A stretch of DNA of 33,229 nt, taken from NCBI GenBank assembly GCA_019241085.1, contig JAFAXH010000121.1, forward strand, positions 1-33,229. The letters are read 5' to 3'. This document shows, piece after piece, positions 17,993-26,963 of this stretch. The stretch is from Verrucomicrobiota bacterium (GTDB taxonomy: Bacteria > Verrucomicrobiota > Verrucomicrobiia > Chthoniobacterales > SZAS-18). Every line of letters begins with the position of its first letter. Position 1 is the first letter of the stretch. The notes beneath the pieces are model-generated. The model had not been told where the DNA came from and did not search any database. It worked only from the letters and a program-made list of their open reading frames with translations. Position numbers and translations under genes: made by a program.

Positions 17993-18010
17993 TAGCACGA
18001 ACAGTGCCAA
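17993..18010 (-). promoter_or_regulatory. Putative sigma-54 (-24/-12) promoter of amt
   Basis: On the minus strand the site reads TTGGCACTGTTCGTGCTA. The -24 half TTGGCAC is a perfect match to the RpoN consensus, the spacing GG-N10-GC is exact, and the -12 half has one mismatch (GTGCT for TTGCT). The predicted leader is about 120 nt and includes a short TTGTTGT duplication near 17900. Confidence 0.6.
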
Positions 18011-18126
18011 AAGATTCCCACTCGACGCGATCCTTACGAGCGGCAGCGCAGTGCTCCCTTTTGCGCGTCGTGCTAATTTTGCGACAGTCGAACTGAAGAT
18101 TTATAGTCTTTCCGAGGTGTCGCTTT

Positions 18127-18738
18127 TCAACGTTCCACGACCAGCGCGAGCAGCGCGGCTTCGCAACGTTGGCGCTCGGCTTCAAACTCGGTTTCTGACA
18201 AAGTCGCGGCGACGCGCAGCAGTTCGCCGAGGCGGAAGGTCACGCGCGCGAAAGGCTTGGGAATCATGAAGCCATCCCAGCTCCGCAGCCGCCAGCGGCG
18301 GGAAAATTCCACGCTGCACGGGTAGATCGGCGTGGCGCTGAGTTGGGCGGCCATGACCAAGCCTGGTTTCAAATGATACCGCGGCCCGCGCGAGCCGTCG
18401 GGCGTGATGCAGATGTCCGACTTTCCCTGGCTCAACAGCTCCACGATGTCGCGCGTCGCACCGGCACCGCGCCGTCGCGCCGAGCCGCGCACGGCATCGA
18501 GGCTGAACGCCCGCGCAAAGCCGGCGAGCAATTCGCCGTCGCTGCTCAAGCTGGTGAGCACCGTGCCCCGTTTCCGCCACGGCAGCAGGTGGCGCTCCCA
18601 AACGAACGGCACGACGAGGACACGATTGTGCCAGAGCGCGAGCGTGAAACGTTCGGTCGGGTGCTCTTGCAGCCAGCGCAGCCGCGCGCGGGTGGCATCG
18701 TCCATTTCCCAACGCAACGTCGCCTCCAGCCCACGCAA
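18127..18738 (-). CDS. DUF374 lysophospholipid acyltransferase-family protein
   Basis: This protein (203 residues from TTG at 18738) has the DUF374 pattern: ALWHNRVLVVPF with His37, TSLSSDGELLAGFARAFSLD (62-81), RGSARRRGAGATRDIVELL, and TPDGSRGPRY (112-121). Related proteins are thought to acylate lipid A or other membrane lipids at the inner membrane. Family members usually begin 15-25 residues earlier, and the frame upstream does encode a fitting hydrophobic stretch (LRLPPSLIVRLGVWLL), but there is no ATG or GTG before an in-frame TAA. A CTG at 18783 is the only other candidate. The heptamer array begins at 18787, so the original start may have been replaced. The gene lies downstream of ubiX on the same strand. 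Confidence 0.8.
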   Translation of the reverse strand: MRGLEATLRWEMDDATRARLRWLQEHPTERFTLALWHNRVLVVPFVWERHLLPWRKRGTVLTSLSSDGELLAGFARAFSLDAVRGSARRRGAGATRDIVELLSQGKSDICITPDGSRGPRYHLKPGLVMAAQLSATPIYPCSVEFSRRWRLRSWDGFMIPKPFARVTFRLGELLRVAATLSETEFEAERQRCEAALLALVVER

Positions 18739-18786
18739 GAGCCAGACGCCGAGGCGGACGATGAGCGAGGGAGGAAGGCGCAGAGG

Positions 18787-18888
18787 AGTTGTTAGTTGAG
18801 AGTCGAGAGTTCCGAAGCCGTGGATGCACGCTGACTTCGGTTATTTTTCCGATCTCTCAACTCTCAACCAACAACTCTCAACTCTTTT
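18787..18888. repeat. Heptamer array 2: AGTTGNN units facing inverted CTCTCAA units
   Basis: Four left units of the AGTTGNN type begin at 18787, 18794, 18801 and 18808. The right part has five 7-nt units from 18854 to 18888; three are exactly CTCTCAA. Arms 18788-18809 and 18854-18875 pair over 20 of 22 positions, and an inner CCGAAG/CTTCGG adds six. The ubiX stop codon lies inside the right part (18878-18880), and the DUF374 start region touches the left part. Confidence 0.8.
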
Positions 18889-19450
18889 CCCCCTCCTGTT
18901 GCCAACGGCGCGCCGCAGGATCACGGATGCCAAGTTGATCGAGGATGCGGAAGACAACGGTGTCCACCAGTTCGTCCACGCTCGCGGGTCGGTGATAGAA
19001 CGACGGGATCGCCGGCAGCAGGATCGCGCCCGCTTCGATGACGGCAACGGCGTTGCGCGCGTGGATGAGGCTCCACGGCGTCTCGCGCGGCACGAGGATC
19101 AGCTTGCGGCGTTCTTTTAAGAACACATCGGCCGCACGCAGGATCGGCGTCTCGCTCGTGCCGGCGGCGATGCGCCCGAGCGTTCCCATCGAGCACGGCG
19201 CGATGACCATCGCGTCGAACAACGCCGAGCCGCTGGTGAACGGCACGTGCATCGAGCGGTCGTCGTATTCGCGCACGCCGGCGGGCACTTGCAACTTGCC
19301 GCCGTGCTCGGTCAGCTCCTCCGCCGCGACCTGCCGCGCATGGGCGCTGAGCACGAGGTGCAACTCGTGCGCCTGCGGATCGAGCCGGCCGAGCAGCCGT
19401 TGCAGATAGATCGATCCGCTGGCGCCCGTGGCCGCGAGGAGAAGTTTCAT
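18878..19450 (-). CDS. ubiX: Flavin prenyltransferase UbiX
   Basis: UbiX joins a dimethylallyl group to FMN to make prenylated FMN, the cofactor of UbiD decarboxylases. The 190 residues show the N-terminal flavin motif ATGASGSIYLQRLL, the SGSALFDAMVIAPCSMGTL segment, GRIAAGTSETPILRAADVFL, and RRKLILVPRETPWS, the UbiX signature. No ubiD lies in the window. It begins 9 nt after the xylB stop on the same strand, so it may share its transcript although the functions are unrelated. Its last codons (Lys-Ser-stop) are read from the heptamer array, so the C-terminus may have been altered by that element. Confidence 0.94.
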   Translation of the reverse strand: MKLLLAATGASGSIYLQRLLGRLDPQAHELHLVLSAHARQVAAEELTEHGGKLQVPAGVREYDDRSMHVPFTSGSALFDAMVIAPCSMGTLGRIAAGTSETPILRAADVFLKERRKLILVPRETPWSLIHARNAVAVIEAGAILLPAIPSFYHRPASVDELVDTVVFRILDQLGIRDPAARRWQQEGEKS

Positions 19451-19459
19451 TTTTTCAAA

Positions 19460-20965
19460 TCATAAAAATCCGCTGCTGTGCAATCGCCGCGTGAGATCGG
19501 TCTGGCGGGAGAGCAACTCGGCGTAGAGCGATTTGCGACCGGCGACGGGTTCCGCGCGCGTGGCTTTGTCGATCCGCACACAATGCGCCGTGAGGTCGCG
19601 CAGCAGCGTGGAGGCGCCGTTCATCGTGCGCTCGGTCCAGGCGGCCTGCACCGCGGCGCCGAGCGCGGCGCCCTCGGCGGTGGCCAGGCCGACGACGGGC
19701 AAATTAAAAACGTCCGCGCAAATCTGCCGCCATGCCGCCGAATGGCTGCCGCCGCCGGTGAGCCGGATTTCCGTCGGCTTGACGCCCAGCGCGCGGAAGC
19801 GCGCCAGCCCGTAGGCCAGCCCGAGCGTGACGCCTTCCATCACGGCGCGCGCGATGTTTCCCGGCTCCATGTTCGCCGTCGTCATCCCGTGGAGCACGCC
19901 GCTGCCGCGCGGCAGATTCGGCGTGCGCTCGCCGTTGAGATACGGCAGGAAAAGCAGACCGCCGGCGCCGGGCGGCACGCCGGCCACGGCGGCGTCGAGC
20001 GCGCCGTGATCGTAGCCGAAAAGTTTGCGCACGGCCTCGGTGGCAACGGTTACATTCATCGTGCAGGCCAGCGGCAACCAGGCGTCCGTGCTGTCGCAAA
20101 ACGCCGCGACCTCGCCGTTTTCATCCACGACCGGCTCGGCGCTGTAGGCGTAGAGCGTGCCGCTCGTGCCGAGGCTGGCGGTCATGCATCCGCCGGGCGC
20201 GACGTTGCCGGTGCCGATGGCGCCCATCATGTTGTCGCCGCCGCCGGCGGAAACGAGCACCGTGCCGCGCAATCCCCATTCCTTGGCGAGGCTGTCGCGC
20301 AGGAGGCCGCACGGTTTGCGCGAGCTGCCGAGCGGCGGCAATTTTTCATGCACGCCGGTGTTGATAAAGTCAAGAATGGGCTGGCTCCACGCACGAGTGC
20401 GCACGTCGAGCAGCGCCGTGCCGCTGGCGTCGCCGTATTCCATGCGCTTCTCGCCGGTGAGCCAGAAATTCAGATAATCGTGCGGCAGCAAGATGGTCCG
20501 CGTGGCCGCCCAGTTCGCCGGCTCGTTTTGTTTCAACCAAAGAATTTTCGGCGCCGTGTAGCCGGGCAGCATCGTGTTGCCCGTCAGCGCGATGATCTCG
20601 TCCGCGCCGCCAAATTCGGCGTTGAACTGCTCGCACTGCGCCGTGGTGGACGTGTCGCACCAGAGCTTGGCTGGGCGCACCGGCTCGCCGGCTTCATTGA
20701 GCACGACCAGCCCGTGCTGCTGGCCGCTGACGCCGATGCCGCGCACCTCCTTGCGCCGCTCGGCGCCGAGCCTGGCCAGGACCTCGCGCACGGCGCTGTC
20801 GGCGGCTTCCTGCCAGGTTTCCGGCGCCTGCTCGGCGTGACCCGGCGGCAGGCCGGCGATGAGGCCGTAGGCGACGCTGGCGCTGGCGACGATCTCGCCG
20901 GAGGCCGCGTCGAGGGCCACACATTTCGTGCTCTGCGTGCCGCTGTCCAAGCCGAGGTAAAGCAT
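19460..20965 (-). CDS. xylB: Xylulokinase
   Basis: XylB phosphorylates D-xylulose to xylulose 5-phosphate in the cytoplasm. The 501 residues follow the FGGY-kinase layout: YLGLDSGTQSTKCVALD at the N-terminus, GIGVSGQQHGLVVLN, LWCDTSTTAQC, LPHDYLNFWLTG, the catalytic Asp region SAGGGDNMMGAIGTG, SLGTSGTLYAYS, LPYLNGERTPN, and the ATP-binding IRLTGGGSHSAAWRQI. The length and GERTPN fit xylulokinase better than glycerol or ribulokinase. No xylA or sugar transporter is adjacent. Only three bases separate the ATG from a heptamer array, and no Shine-Dalgarno sequence is visible. Confidence 0.92.
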   Translation of the reverse strand: MLYLGLDSGTQSTKCVALDAASGEIVASASVAYGLIAGLPPGHAEQAPETWQEAADSAVREVLARLGAERRKEVRGIGVSGQQHGLVVLNEAGEPVRPAKLWCDTSTTAQCEQFNAEFGGADEIIALTGNTMLPGYTAPKILWLKQNEPANWAATRTILLPHDYLNFWLTGEKRMEYGDASGTALLDVRTRAWSQPILDFINTGVHEKLPPLGSSRKPCGLLRDSLAKEWGLRGTVLVSAGGGDNMMGAIGTGNVAPGGCMTASLGTSGTLYAYSAEPVVDENGEVAAFCDSTDAWLPLACTMNVTVATEAVRKLFGYDHGALDAAVAGVPPGAGGLLFLPYLNGERTPNLPRGSGVLHGMTTANMEPGNIARAVMEGVTLGLAYGLARFRALGVKPTEIRLTGGGSHSAAWRQICADVFNLPVVGLATAEGAALGAAVQAAWTERTMNGASTLLRDLTAHCVRIDKATRAEPVAGRKSLYAELLSRQTDLTRRLHSSGFL

Positions 20966-20968
20966 CCG

Positions 20969-21003
20969 ATTTAAGATTTCCGATTTCCGATTTTGGATTT
21001 AAG
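20969..21003. repeat. Heptamer array 3: five GATTTNN units
   Basis: Five direct 7-nt units of the form GATTTNN begin at 20969, 20976, 20983, 20990 and 20997, with no register break. The array starts 3 nt upstream of the xylB ATG (minus strand) and lies in the spacer divergent with gloA. Two AAATCC motifs near 21067 and 21086 may be inverted remnants. Confidence 0.8.
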
Positions 21004-21093
21004 CTGCCCGACCTCCCGAAGGACGCGCATCCAGCCAGCCCGCCGACATCACACCCGTTTCATTCAAAATCCGCAACCCTCAAAAATCCTACA

Positions 21094-21468
21094 ATGGTCA
21101 AGCGACTCCTGCACACCCGCTACCGCGTTCACGACCTGGAAAAAACCATCGCCTTCTACCGCGACGTGCTGGGCTTGGAAGAAACCCGCCGACACACCTC
21201 GGGCCGCGGCTCGCAACTGGTTTTTTTCAAAGCGCCGGGCAGCGAGGAAGAGATCGAGCTGTGCAAATTTGACGAGAGCGGCCCGGTCCAGGTCGGCCCG
21301 GATTTGACGCACCTCGCATTCGAGGTGGACGACATCGAGGCGTTTGCCAGGGAGTCCGCGAAAAAAGGCTACCCGCTCTCGGATGGTCCGCACCGGGGCA
21401 AAACGAGCATCATCGCGTTTCTCGACGCGCCCGAAGGATATGAAGTCGAGCTGATCCAGAAACTCTGA
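21094..21468 (+). CDS. gloA: Lactoylglutathione lyase (glyoxalase I)
   Basis: This 124-residue member of the vicinal-oxygen-chelate fold converts the hemithioacetal of methylglyoxal and a thiol to a lactoyl thioester. The two betaalphabetabetabeta modules are clear: RLLHTRYRVHDLEKTIAFYR and LTHLAFEVDDIEAFA. The four metal ligands of glyoxalase I are in place: His7, Glu55 (EIELCKF), His73 (LTHLAF) and Glu119 (GYEVELIQ), matching H5/E56/H74/E122 of the E. coli enzyme. Other VOC enzymes share the fold, so the substrate is likely but not certain. It is divergent from xylB. Confidence 0.88.
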   Translation: MVKRLLHTRYRVHDLEKTIAFYRDVLGLEETRRHTSGRGSQLVFFKAPGSEEEIELCKFDESGPVQVGPDLTHLAFEVDDIEAFARESAKKGYPLSDGPHRGKTSIIAFLDAPEGYEVELIQKL

Positions 21469-21470
21469 TG

Positions 21471-21485
21471 CCCGGCGGAGCCGGG
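21471..21485 (+). terminator. Short stem-loop after gloA, possible transcript end
   Basis: A 6-bp perfect GC stem (CCCGGC, loop GGA, GCCGGG) begins 2 nt after the gloA stop. No T-run follows, so intrinsic termination is doubtful. It directly borders heptamer array 4. Confidence 0.35.
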
Positions 21486-21616
21486 AAGTTCTAAGTCCCA
21501 AGTTCCAAGCTCTAAACAAGCTCAAAAATTCAAAGTTCAAATTTGAAAAACGCAGATGTTTTTGAGCTTCGAGCTTTGAGCTTGTTTCGAGCTTAGAGCT
21601 TAGAACTTCGAGCTTT
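21486..21616. repeat. Heptamer array 4: AAGYYCN units facing inverted GAGCTTN units
   Basis: The left half has four 7-nt units of type AAGYYCN (21486-21513), followed by more degenerate A-rich units to about 21548. The right half has seven units of type GARCTTN starting at 21564, 21571, 21578, 21589, 21596, 21603 and 21610, with one 4-nt slip after the third. The halves are inverted relative to each other, so the region folds into a long imperfect hairpin. It ends 7 nt before the ATG of the toxin-like gene. Confidence 0.8.
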
Positions 21617-21623
21617 CCCACTT

Positions 21624-21905
21624 ATGGAATTCGACTGGCTCGACGCTCCCTTCGACCTCAAGCGCCTGCCGCCGCGCGAGATCGAGGAGAGCTTTGAAGA
21701 CCCCTTCAGCATCCGCCTGCTGCCCGATCTGCCGCACGCCGTAGAGGCGCGGTATTTCAACCTTGGCAAGACCACCGGCGACCGGGCGCTGTTCAGCGTC
21801 TTTTGGACCGATGGCAAGCGTTACCGCGTGCTGCTTTCCCGGCCCATGACGCCGGAGGAAGCCAACTTCTACGAACGCAAAAACGCCGAATACCATCTCG
21901 GATAA
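21624..21905 (+). CDS. BrnT-like toxin candidate
   Basis: This 93-residue protein has the outline of BrnT-family ribonuclease toxins: EFDWLDAPFDLKRL at the start, EESFEDPFSIRLLPD, then ARYFNLGKTTGDRALFSVFW and KRYRVLLSRPMTPEEANFYE. In BrnT the RVxSAR-M-xxxE segment follows two strands in the same way. The N-terminal Lys-His pair of classical BrnT is not seen, so the family call rests on layout and the partner gene. It is followed at 6 nt by a CopG-like antitoxin. No Shine-Dalgarno sequence is visible because the heptamer array occupies that region. Confidence 0.6.
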   Translation: MEFDWLDAPFDLKRLPPREIEESFEDPFSIRLLPDLPHAVEARYFNLGKTTGDRALFSVFWTDGKRYRVLLSRPMTPEEANFYERKNAEYHLG

Positions 21906-21911
21906 CTTTTC

Positions 21912-22193
21912 ATGGAACCCGCCATTGACCGCGTTATCGCCACCTGGAGCGAGGTGCCGCGTTTTGACGACGAGGTTGCGGAGGCGCAGTTCTGGACGCG
22001 CACCCGCATCGACTCGCGGCTGATGAACACCGCGATCCTCAAAACCGTCGAGAACCGCGAATCGACCACCGTGACCTTGCGCATGGACCCGCGGATGCTC
22101 GCCCGGCTCAAGCGCCTGGCCCGCTCGCGGTATCTGAATTATCAGAGCATGATCAAACAGTGGCTCAGCGAGCGGCTGGAAAAAGAATTGTGA
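21912..22193 (+). CDS. CopG-family antitoxin
   Basis: This 93-residue protein resembles the CopG_antitoxin group: VPRFDDEVAEAQFWTRTRID at the N-terminus and a C-terminal ribbon-helix-helix (STTVTLRMDPRMLARLKRLA, then SRYLNYQSMIKQWLSERL). Such proteins bind their toxin with the N-terminal arm and the operon operator with the ribbon-helix-helix. Order is toxin then antitoxin, as in brnTA. It runs convergent to the hybrid histidine kinase with a 22-nt gap. Confidence 0.78.
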   Translation: MEPAIDRVIATWSEVPRFDDEVAEAQFWTRTRIDSRLMNTAILKTVENRESTTVTLRMDPRMLARLKRLARSRYLNYQSMIKQWLSERLEKEL

Positions 22194-22215
22194 GCCGCGG
22201 TCGCGGTCGTCGTCG

Positions 22216-24852
22216 TCACGCTGGCTCCGCGTTGCTGCTCGCCGCCGTCGGCTGAGTTTCCGCGGGAGCAGAGGACGGTGGCTGCGACGCTTCGGCATCG
22301 CGACCCTGGACCTCGTCCCCGCTGGTCAGAGCGCGCTCCACGCTCTCGACGAGTTGATTCAAATCATAAGGCTTCGGCAGGAAACCGGTGGCTTGCTCGG
22401 CGATGGAGCCGCGCTCGTTGAAGTCGAGATTGTAGCCGCTGGAAATGAGGATGCGCACATGCGGATCGAGCGCGCGCAGGTGTTGAAAACACTCCGGACC
22501 GCTCATTTTTGGCATCGTCAGATCGAGCAGCACGAGATCGATCTTGCCGTTGGCGGCTTTGAAGTGCTCGATAGCTTCCACACCGTTGCTCGCGGTGAGA
22601 ATGTGGCTGCACAACTCGCCCAGCGCGGCGACGCAAAACTCGCGCAGGTCCGGCTCGTCATCGACGATCAAGAGCGTCGCATCGCGCTTGCGCGCCGCGC
22701 GCGGCGCGCCGGCGAGCGGGTTGCCCAGTTCGGCCGGCTTCGCGCACGAGGGCAGGAAGACGCTGAACTTTGTGCCGACGCCCAGCGCGCTGGTGACTTC
22801 GATGAAACCGTTGTGCTTTTTGATGATGCCATAGACCATCGACAAGCCCAGGCCGGTGCCCTTGCCAACTTCCTTCGTCGTGTAAAACGGCTCGAAGATG
22901 CGGTGCAACACGTCCTTCGGAATGCCCACGCCGTCGTCCTCGACCTCCAGGATCGTGTAGATCGTGCCCGTGGCCGCCGACGATTGGGTGTCCAGACCGG
23001 GCCGGGTGGACACGGTGATCTTGCCCGCGCCCGGCAGCGCGTCGCGCGCGTTGATGACCAAGTTGATGAGCACCTGCTGAATCTGCGTCTCGTCGGCCTC
23101 GATGTTCGGCAGCTTCGGATAACACTCCGTGGCCAGCTCGATGGTCGCCGGCACGGTTGAGCGCAGCATCCCCATCGTCTCCTCCACGAGCTTGTTCAAA
23201 TCGAACACGCGCAGCAACGTCGGGTGCCGCCGCGAGAAGGCGAGCAACTGCCCGGTCAACTCGGCGGCGCGATTGGCGCTGCGTTCGATCTGGAGCAGCT
23301 TTTGTTTGCGCGGCTCGTCTTCCTTCAGCTCGCGCTTCAGCAGCTCGGTGTAGCCGAGGATCGTCGTGAGCAGATTGTTGAAATCGTGCGCCACGCCGCC
23401 CGCCAGCGTGCCGATGGAATCCATCTTCTGTGAGTGCAGGAGCTGGCGCTCCAACTCCTTGTCGTAAGTGATGTCGCGGAAGAAAAACATGCGCCCAAAG
23501 ATGCGCCCGGCCGCGTCGCGGGCCGGTGTGGCGTAGCGGTGCAGCGTGCGCTGGCCGCCCTCGGTGCTGGGATCGGTGAGCACCAATTCGTCGGCGTGTT
23601 CCGCCGCCGGATCGGCGAGCAGGTTTTCGAGCAATTCGAGCTGCCCCTCGGGGTCCGGCAGCAACAGCCGGATGCGTTCCATTAAAACCAGATAATTGCC
23701 GCCCTCGACCTCGGCGCGGTCGAGGTTGAAAATTTCGCAAAAACCGCGGTTCACCAGCGACACCAGCGCGGGCTGTCCGAGCGCGCGCGGCTGTTCGATG
23801 ACCATGACCGCCAGGTCTACCGAGTTGAGCATGTTGCTCAGGTAGCTGTCGCGCTCGGCCGATTGCGCGCCGAGCTGGTGATTTTCCAGCACCAGACAAA
23901 AGGCGACGTTGAACTCATCGAGCAACGTGGCGTAATGGTCCGCCCACGGCGGCGCGCCCGGCGTCGGCCCGGCGCCGAAACGTTCCAGCAGCAACACCCA
24001 GTGCTGTCCCGGCCGGCCGTGCAGCGCCACGGCGAGAAACTGCGATTGCGCCGCGGGATTCCACTTCGCCTCGTCGGGCGCGTCGGGCGGATAGCCTTGG
24101 AAACGCACGGCACTCGCGTTTTCCAGCACCGGTTCCAGATAATACTCGGTCCAGGCGGGCGGCGGCGGCGACACGGTGAAATTGTGCAGCGGATAACCGT
24201 CGCTCACCGCTTCGGCCACCACGTGCATGCGTGTCCACGGCCGGCCGGCCCCGGTCGCCGCGGCGCCCGGCGGCAGCGGCGGCACGCTCCAGAGACAGGC
24301 GTGATCGCCGCCGAGTAATTCGCAGAGCCGGCAGACGAGATCGAAAATCGACGCCGCGCCGCTGCTCTGCTCGCGCAGGCAGGCGTCGATCTGCGTGCGC
24401 AGCCGCCGGCGCTCGGCCGCCGCCGCCAGTTCGCGTTCGTGTTCCCGCAAAGACATCCCGGCGACATGGGCGCCGCCGGTCGCCGGGGGCGAGGCTGCTG
24501 GCGCGCCGTTCAAAGCACGGATGGTCGGCGTGGTGACGCTGCTCAGCGGGCCGGAACATCCGAGCTTGTCGGCATGGGCGGAACTTGGGGTAATGCGGTG
24601 GGAAAACACGGTCGGGCCAGTCGTCACGCCGCCACCGGCGCGCAGGCCGCCGCCATTATTGGGCACGGTGGTTTCACTGCCCGGCGTGGAACTGCCGCCG
24701 CCTTCGCGCCCCGCGATGCGGTTGGTGCGCAACGGCGGCCGGTCGCTCAGCCGCGCGGGCGCAGGCGAGGCACCGCTGCTGGTCGGCGGTTTGGCGGGGT
24801 CACTCATCGAGGGAACGAGCGCGAAGGACGAGGAGGAAAGTGGGGCCGACAT
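22216..24852 (-). CDS. Hybrid sensor histidine kinase with C-terminal receiver domain
   Basis: This 878-residue cytoplasmic-looking protein has no evident transmembrane helix. Order: a Pro/Ser/Gly-rich disordered region (1 to about 130), a GAF-like region (about 150-325), a PAS-like sensor (about 335-465, ending GRMFFFRDITYDKELE), the dimerisation/phosphoacceptor domain with His489 in GGVAHDFNNLLTTILGY, and the ATPase domain with N601 (LINLVINARDAL), DDGVGIP and FEPFYTTKEVGKGTGLGLS. A receiver follows (about 725-850) with acidic pair Asp731/732, phosphoacceptor Asp777 in LVLLDLTMPKMSG, and Lys in LPKPYDL. It begins 16 nt after the udg stop. The signal is unknown, and no cognate output regulator is adjacent. 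A second ATG at 24807 is possible. Confidence 0.92.
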   Translation of the reverse strand: MSAPLSSSSFALVPSMSDPAKPPTSSGASPAPARLSDRPPLRTNRIAGREGGGSSTPGSETTVPNNGGGLRAGGGVTTGPTVFSHRITPSSAHADKLGCSGPLSSVTTPTIRALNGAPAASPPATGGAHVAGMSLREHERELAAAAERRRLRTQIDACLREQSSGAASIFDLVCRLCELLGGDHACLWSVPPLPPGAAATGAGRPWTRMHVVAEAVSDGYPLHNFTVSPPPPAWTEYYLEPVLENASAVRFQGYPPDAPDEAKWNPAAQSQFLAVALHGRPGQHWVLLLERFGAGPTPGAPPWADHYATLLDEFNVAFCLVLENHQLGAQSAERDSYLSNMLNSVDLAVMVIEQPRALGQPALVSLVNRGFCEIFNLDRAEVEGGNYLVLMERIRLLLPDPEGQLELLENLLADPAAEHADELVLTDPSTEGGQRTLHRYATPARDAAGRIFGRMFFFRDITYDKELERQLLHSQKMDSIGTLAGGVAHDFNNLLTTILGYTELLKRELKEDEPRKQKLLQIERSANRAAELTGQLLAFSRRHPTLLRVFDLNKLVEETMGMLRSTVPATIELATECYPKLPNIEADETQIQQVLINLVINARDALPGAGKITVSTRPGLDTQSSAATGTIYTILEVEDDGVGIPKDVLHRIFEPFYTTKEVGKGTGLGLSMVYGIIKKHNGFIEVTSALGVGTKFSVFLPSCAKPAELGNPLAGAPRAARKRDATLLIVDDEPDLREFCVAALGELCSHILTASNGVEAIEHFKAANGKIDLVLLDLTMPKMSGPECFQHLRALDPHVRILISSGYNLDFNERGSIAEQATGFLPKPYDLNQLVESVERALTSGDEVQGRDAEASQPPSSAPAETQPTAASSNAEPA

Positions 24853-24868
24853 CAGGGTGCCGCAGCGA

Positions 24869-25881
24869 TTACGGTTTTACCAGAAAGTAATTGCGGTCAC
24901 GTTCGGAAATCGTGTGACCCAAGCGCTCTTTGACGAGCAAGAGGTCTTCCCAGACTTTGCGTTTTTCCGTGGGCGCCTGGTTGCGCAGGAGGTAGGCGGG
25001 ATGATACGTGGCCATAACCGGAATACCGCGAAAATCGTGCCACCGGCCGCGCAAAGCGCCAAATGGCCCTTCCAGATCGAGCAACCCTTGCATGGCCGTC
25101 GCCCCGAGCGCGACGATGGCCCGCGGCTGCACGATGTCGATTTGCTCAAAAAGATACGGCCGGCAAGTCTCCATCTCGTGCGGCTTGGGCTTGCGATTGC
25201 CAAAAGCCTGGCCGGGCGTGTCGGGCCGGCATTTGAGCACGTTGGCGATGAAAATTTCCTCGCGCGCGTAACCCATCGTCTGGATGATTTTATTCAAAAG
25301 CTGCCCCGCCCGGCCGACGAACGGCTCGCCCGCTTTGTCCTCGTCCGCGCCCGGCGCTTCGCCGACGAACATGACTGCGGCGTCGGGGTTGCCCACACCA
25401 AAAACCACCTGCGTGCGGCTGGCCGCGAGGTGCGGGCATTTCACGCACGGCAGCACGACGGCGCGCATCTGCTCCAGGCGTTCGGCTTTGGATTTTTTCG
25501 GATCGCTGATCGGCTGGTAATCGCCGAGCGGCGGTTTGGTCGCCGGCAACTCCGCGGTCTGCGCTGGCGACGCCGCCGGTTCGTCGAAAAGCGACGGTCC
25601 CTTCGCGGCGGCAGCAACGGCAGAATGGCGGGATCGGGTGGGCACGGCTTCTCCTGCCGAGGCGTTGACAGCCCCGGCCGGTGCTGAATCGGCGCAGGCT
25701 GACGAATGGGTTGCCGCTGCTGGTGCGTCTGCCGACAATTTGGGCCGGACGGCGCGCAAACGCGCCAGCGCCGCCACGGACGCGCCGAGCGATGGCGGTG
25801 TCGCGGTGCCGCTATCGGTGGCTCGCCGGCGCGCGAGATCGTCCAGCACGAGATCGACGGCTTGCAGAAAATGGCGGTGGC

Positions 25882-25885
<4 letters not shown>
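24869..25885 (-). CDS. udg: Uracil-DNA glycosylase, family 4 (Fe-S) type
   Basis: The enzyme removes uracil from DNA to start base-excision repair. The catalytic part (about 135-338) has motif A GEAPGADEDKAGEPFVGRAG (175-194), four cluster Cys (147, 150, 219, 241; CVKC, LKCRP, METCRPY) and motif B YHPAYLLRN (294-302). Residues 1-130 are a short helical start (MSHRHFLQAVDLVLDDLARR) and a long Ala/Pro/Ser-rich linker, an extension common in this family. The ATG at 25885 overlaps the rluD stop as ATGA, which decides the start; the longer frame upstream is antisense-like Arg-rich sequence inside rluD. Confidence 0.92.
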
Positions 25886-26871
<986 letters not shown>

Positions 26872-26963
26872 GGAGGAAAATGAAAAAGGATCGGCGCGTG
26901 TGCGCGTGGGGCGGCGCAGACGATTGCCGGCGGCGAAAATCGGTGTTAAACACGTTTTCGACG

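Noticed and set aside
15851..17995. 714-codon plus-strand frame opposite amt
   Set aside because: Antisense shadow of amt; Gly/Arg/Asp-rich with no recognisable domain, and it crosses the amt terminator.
18787..18888. CRISPR-like array
   Set aside because: The units are 7 nt with no spacers and are inverted in the second half; no cas genes are present.
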